Assembly: GCA_019232625.1 (NCBI GenBank)
Contig: JAFANP010000035.1
Location: 139,512 to 203,511, forward strand
DNA: 64,000 nt
Direction: 5' to 3'
DNA from: Alphaproteobacteria bacterium
GTDB taxonomy: Bacteria > Pseudomonadota > Alphaproteobacteria > Sphingomonadales > Sphingomonadaceae
The position numbers and the translations under genes were made by a program. The number at the start of each line of letters is the position of its first letter. Within the stretch, counting starts at the first letter, position 1. Positions 61,294 through 64,000 of the stretch are shown piece after piece. The notes under the pieces were generated by a model. The model was not told the DNA's origin. It ran no database searches and saw only the letters and a program-made list of their open reading frames with translations.

Positions 61294-62291
61294 GCGACTC
61301 TCGCGCGCTCGTCCGCCTGCTCCGCGACCCGGCGGCGGCGCGCGAGGTGGAGGATTGGACCTCCCTGCTCGCGATCGCGCGGGCGGAATCGCTCGCCGGC
61401 ACCCTCGCCATCCGGCTTCGCGGCGTGGCCGTCGCACCGCCCGTCGAGCGCCTGCTCGACGAGGCGCGGCAGGCGGCGGAGCGGCAGCGGACCGAGGCCT
61501 TGTGGGAGGCGGAGATGGCGCGGCGGGCGCTGGCACCGCTCGGCGTGCCCGTGATCCTCCTCAAGGGCACGGCCTATGCCGCAGCCGGCCTGCCGCCGGC
61601 GGAGGGGCGGTCGATCGGCGACCTGGACATCCTCGTGCCGCGAGATTCGCTGCCCCGCGTCGAGGCGGCGCTGTTGGCGGCGGGGTGGGAGTGGGTGAAG
61701 GAGGATCCCTATGACGACCTCTATTATCGCCGCTGGATGCACGAGCTGCCGCCGCTGATCCACCGCGAGCGCGACCGGATGATCGACGTCCACCACACCG
61801 TCCTGCCGCTCACCGCGAGGCCGAGGCCGGACGCGGGCGCGCTGGTGGCGGACAGCGTCGCGCTGGAGAGCGGCCTTCGAATCCTCGCCCCGGCCGACAT
61901 GATCGTCCATGCGGCCGCCCATCTGTTCGCCGACGGAGACCTTGCCGGAGGGCTGCGCAACCTGTGGGACATCGACCGGCTCCTCCGCCGCTTCGGCGAG
62001 GCGCCGGATTTCTGGCCGGCGCTGCGCGAGCGCGCCAGGCACCACGGCCTCGAGGCCGCCGTGAGCCGCGCCGTGCGCCTCGCTTGTCGTCTCTACGCCA
62101 CCCCGGCGCCGGGCGGCTGGCGCGGGCGGAAAGGCGCGGACGCCGCCTTTGAGGCGCGCCTCCTCGCCCGCGACGGCTGGGGCCGCGAGCGCCGCCCCCT
62201 TCTGCGGCTCGCTTTCTACGTCCGCTCCCACTGGCTGCGCATGCCGCCGCCGATGCTCGCGCGCCACCTCTGGACGAAGGCGAGGCGGTAG
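61290..62291 (+). CDS. Nucleotidyltransferase family protein
   Basis: 333 residues from a GTG overlapping the kinase stop (GTGA). An N-terminal helical region is followed by the nucleotidyltransferase core: VILLKGTAYA near 85, GRSIGDLDILVPRDSL near 106-121 with the Asp-x-Asp metal pair, and a third acidic residue in MIDVHHTVLP near 162. A His-rich helical C-terminus contains MIVHAAAHLFADGD. It belongs to the family often found with HprK-related kinases and asparagine-synthase/lasso-peptide-like clusters. Likely transfers NMP to a protein or small molecule. Confidence 0.82.
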   Translation: MSDSRALVRLLRDPAAAREVEDWTSLLAIARAESLAGTLAIRLRGVAVAPPVERLLDEARQAAERQRTEALWEAEMARRALAPLGVPVILLKGTAYAAAGLPPAEGRSIGDLDILVPRDSLPRVEAALLAAGWEWVKEDPYDDLYYRRWMHELPPLIHRERDRMIDVHHTVLPLTARPRPDAGALVADSVALESGLRILAPADMIVHAAAHLFADGDLAGGLRNLWDIDRLLRRFGEAPDFWPALRERARHHGLEAAVSRAVRLACRLYATPAPGGWRGRKGADAAFEARLLARDGWGRERRPLLRLAFYVRSHWLRMPPPMLARHLWTKARR

Positions 62292-62327
62292 CCCCTATCG
62301 ACATCAATCCGCAGGCCGACCCCTCCA

Positions 62328-62453
62328 ATCCTCCCCTGGATTCCCGGGGGGGGGGAACCGCGCGAAGCGCGGTGGAGGGGTTCGTCGGCTCGGTAAACCC
62401 CTCCACCATGCTTCGCATGGTCCCCCTCCCCTGCAAACGCAGGGGAGGAGTTT
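62328..62453. repeat. Palindromic repeat family C, copy 3
   Basis: Two hairpin units: CCCCTCCAATCCTCCCC near 62330 with GCGAAGCGCGGTGGAGGGG near 62362, and CCCCTCCACCATGCTTCGCA near 62398 with TGCAAACGCAGGGGAGG near 62432. One arm holds a run of ten G (62346-62355) where other copies have AGGGGGA, so a sequencing or replication slip is possible. Confidence 0.8.
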
Positions 62454-62532
62454 GAAGAGGCCGGGCGGGCCGATGGTCGATACGGCCTGCCGCCCGGCTT
62501 CCGTCGGCGGGCGGCTGTGCTACGGACGGGCG

Positions 62533-63591
62533 ATGGCAGGGGCGGCGGTTTCGGCGAGGGCGCGCGCCCCGGAGCATCTCGACACGCTCGACAGCCTGCG
62601 GGGCTTCGCCGCGATGGCGGTCTGCCTCTTCCACCTCACCGGGGACGGAATGCCCGGTTTCGTCCTGCCGCCGGCCCGCGCGCTGTTCTCCTGGGGCTGG
62701 GCGGGGGTGGACGTGTTCTTCGTCATCTCCGGCTTCGTCATCCCCTACGTGATGATGCGCGACGGCTACCGGCTGCGCGACTATGGCGGCTTCATCGGCC
62801 GGCGGCTTCTGCGCGTCGGGCCGCCGTCATGGGGCGTCGTCGCGGTCACCGCCGCCGCCTTCGTCGCGATCGACGCTCTGCGCGGCGGCGGAGCCTATTG
62901 GTCGGCGGATCTCAGCTGGCCGCGCCTCCTCCACAATCTCGCCTACACCATTCCCTTCACCGGCTACCTCTGGATCGACCCGGTCTTCTGGACGCTCGCC
63001 GTCGAGCTCCAATTCTATCTCCTCGTCGGCCAGGCCTTCCCGTTCGTCTTCGCGGGACGGTGGCGCTTCGTGGCGACCGCGTTCCTCCTCTGCGCGGCGC
63101 GCTACCTGCCGCTGCCGGCCGGATTGCTGTTCCTGTTGCACGCGCCGCTCTTCCTGATCGGCGGCGCCGCCCTCCTCCATCGCGAGGGGGCGATGAGCCG
63201 GCCCTTCTATCTCGGCCTCCTCCTCCTCCTCGTGGCGGCCGCCGCCTTCCAGGTCGGGCCGCTCCAGGCGGCCTTCGGCGGCGCCACCGCCCTCGCCATC
63301 TCGTTCGTTCCGATCCGCAGCCGCACCGGCGCCTTCTTCGGCCGCATCTCCTATTCCCTCTACCTCGTCCATTCCTTCGTCGGCGCGGCCGCCGCCCTGG
63401 TACTGGTGCGGCTCGTCCCGCCGACCGGGGCGCCGGCGAAGCTGGCGATCATCCTCGCCGCGGTCGCCGCAGCGATCCTCGCCGCCTGGCTCTACCATCG
63501 CTGGGTCGAGACCTTCTTCGTCGGCCTCGCCCGACGCACCTTCGGCCGGCGGCGCCCGTTCGAGGACCGCGACGTCCAGCCGCCCCTCTAG
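62533..63591 (+). CDS. Acyltransferase 3 family membrane protein
   Basis: 352 residues from MAGAAVSARARA; an in-frame ATG at 62473 is an alternative with a GAAGAGG upstream. About ten membrane helices. N-terminal motif LDTLDSLRGFAAMAVCLFHL, with the conserved Arg and His of OafA/NodX-type acyltransferases, WAGVDVFFVISGFVIPYVM, and later FWTLAVELQFYLLVG and RISYSLYLVHSF. These enzymes acylate sugars of polysaccharides, O-antigen or peptidoglycan at the inner membrane. Target unknown. Confidence 0.9.
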   Translation: MAGAAVSARARAPEHLDTLDSLRGFAAMAVCLFHLTGDGMPGFVLPPARALFSWGWAGVDVFFVISGFVIPYVMMRDGYRLRDYGGFIGRRLLRVGPPSWGVVAVTAAAFVAIDALRGGGAYWSADLSWPRLLHNLAYTIPFTGYLWIDPVFWTLAVELQFYLLVGQAFPFVFAGRWRFVATAFLLCAARYLPLPAGLLFLLHAPLFLIGGAALLHREGAMSRPFYLGLLLLLVAAAAFQVGPLQAAFGGATALAISFVPIRSRTGAFFGRISYSLYLVHSFVGAAAALVLVRLVPPTGAPAKLAIILAAVAAAILAAWLYHRWVETFFVGLARRTFGRRRPFEDRDVQPPL

Positions 63592-63600
63592 CCGCAACGC

Positions 63601-63646
63601 GGGGACACTCTGGTGACAGTCACGTGACTGTCACCAGAGTGTCCCC
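63601..63646. repeat. Palindromic repeat family A, copy 2
   Basis: A perfect 46-bp palindrome (23-base arms; left arm begins GGGGACACTCTGGTGACAGT, centred on CACGTG). Its inner 44 bases are identical to 6460-6503. It supplies the last codons (GTLW) and the stop of the minus-strand gene at 63631. Confidence 0.92.
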
Positions 63647-64000
63647 GCTGCGTCGAGGGAGGCGAGCCAGGCGAGCCGGCTTCGCTCGAGCGCGGCGAGC
63701 CGGCGCGAGGCCCAGCCGACGCGATAGGCCTCCGTCACCGGCTCGGCGCGCGTGTCGCAGTCGAGGAAATGGGCGGGGTGCGGCGGACGGCGCTCCGGCC
63801 TCAGCCGCCGCCGCACCGTCCGGGCGATGCGGAAGAGCAGCGTCGCCCCCGTGCCGCGCGGATCGAGCCCCAGCGCCCGGGCGACGAGCAGGGCGGCGCC
63901 CGCCCAGTCCCCGGCCAGAGCGCGGCTCTCGGCATAGCGGAAGGTCCGCGCCGCGCCGGCCCAGCGCACCGCCTCCGCCGGCACCTCGAAGCCTTCCTCC
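63631..64000 (-). CDS. C-terminal part of an unidentified protein, possibly a glycosyltransferase
   Basis: The frame is open to the right edge of the window (reads EEGFEVPAEAVRWAG inward), so the gene starts outside. About 122 residues are visible, helical and Arg/Ala-rich: FRYAESRALAGDWAGAALLV then ARALGLDPRG and RIARTVRRRLRPERRPPH. This resembles the C-terminal tail of family 2-like glycosyltransferases, but no catalytic motif is in view, so the identity is weakly supported. The stop codon (63631-63633) is inside a palindromic repeat, so the original C-terminus may be altered. Confidence 0.55.
   Translation of the reverse strand, partial: EEGFEVPAEAVRWAGAARTFRYAESRALAGDWAGAALLVARALGLDPRGTGATLLFRIARTVRRRLRPERRPPHPAHFLDCDTRAEPVTEAYRVGWASRRLAALERSRLAWLASLDAAGTLW

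Overview
The window is about 70% GC and almost fully coding. It most likely comes from a sphingomonad (Alphaproteobacteria, Sphingomonadales, near Sphingomonas/Sphingosinicella). The evidence is a MucR/Ros-type regulator, DUF2794 and UrcA proteins, TonB-dependent receptor plus TPR-sulfotransferase pairing, a methionine synthase split into two genes under an ArsR/methyltransferase-type SahR regulator, a HWE-type histidine kinase, and many GTGA/ATGA stop-start overlaps. No rRNA, tRNA, CRISPR array, prophage or complete insertion sequence was seen. The only mobile-looking DNA is three families of short palindromic repeats.

Layout. 0-3.4 kb: end of a c-type cytochrome-like gene, two tandem paralogous secreted beta-helix proteins and two small lipoproteins. 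3.5-9.1 kb: methionine/SAM-cycle operon sahR-metF-metH(Hcy)-metH(B12), with a perfect 20-bp operator next to the sahR start and a 44-bp perfect palindrome between the metH halves. 9.4-11.7 kb: aromatic amino acid genes, a chorismate mutase/type II DAHP synthase fusion and a minimal prephenate dehydratase. 11.8-15.3 kb: beta-helix protein, DsbD, RibD-like reductase. 15.4-16.9 kb: MucR regulator and a PemK/Phd-like toxin-antitoxin pair.

17.1-31.0 kb (minus strand): the most striking region, a close-packed run encoding a lanthanide-type PQQ alcohol dehydrogenase, a cytochrome c, a CoxMNOP-like oxidase, a CtaG assembly factor, a second cytochrome c, the PQQ-associated beta-propeller and ABC-type binding protein, a TPR-sulfotransferase and a TonB-dependent receptor. 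Together they could carry electrons from an alcohol to oxygen from one transcript, with an outer-membrane importer attached.

31-36 kb: small membrane protein, LplT-like MFS transporter, PgsA, an OmpR/kinase pair. 36-41.6 kb: peroxide defence (katG, oxyR, ahpC, ahpD) and a DEDD exonuclease-like protein. 41.6-48.4 kb: signalling block (single-domain response regulator, HWE kinase, hybrid kinase, EF-hand protein, orphan kinase). 48.4-59.5 kb: dienelactone hydrolase, Tat-exported protein, L,D-transpeptidase, a redox operon (cNMP-binding flavoprotein, FMN reductase, DUF2171), cysE, DUF2794, LysR, UrcA, membrane protein, SDR. 59.7-62.3 kb: a four-gene HprK-related kinase/PqqD-like/nucleotidyltransferase cassette. 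The window ends with an acyltransferase and a partial gene.

Repeat families: A (GGGGACACTC... palindromes, 3 copies), B (AATGGGGACAGTAACTATTT... inverted repeats, 4 copies) and C (CCCCTCC/GGAGGGG-rich paired hairpins, 4 copies). Several supply the stop codons or N-terminal codons of flanking genes.
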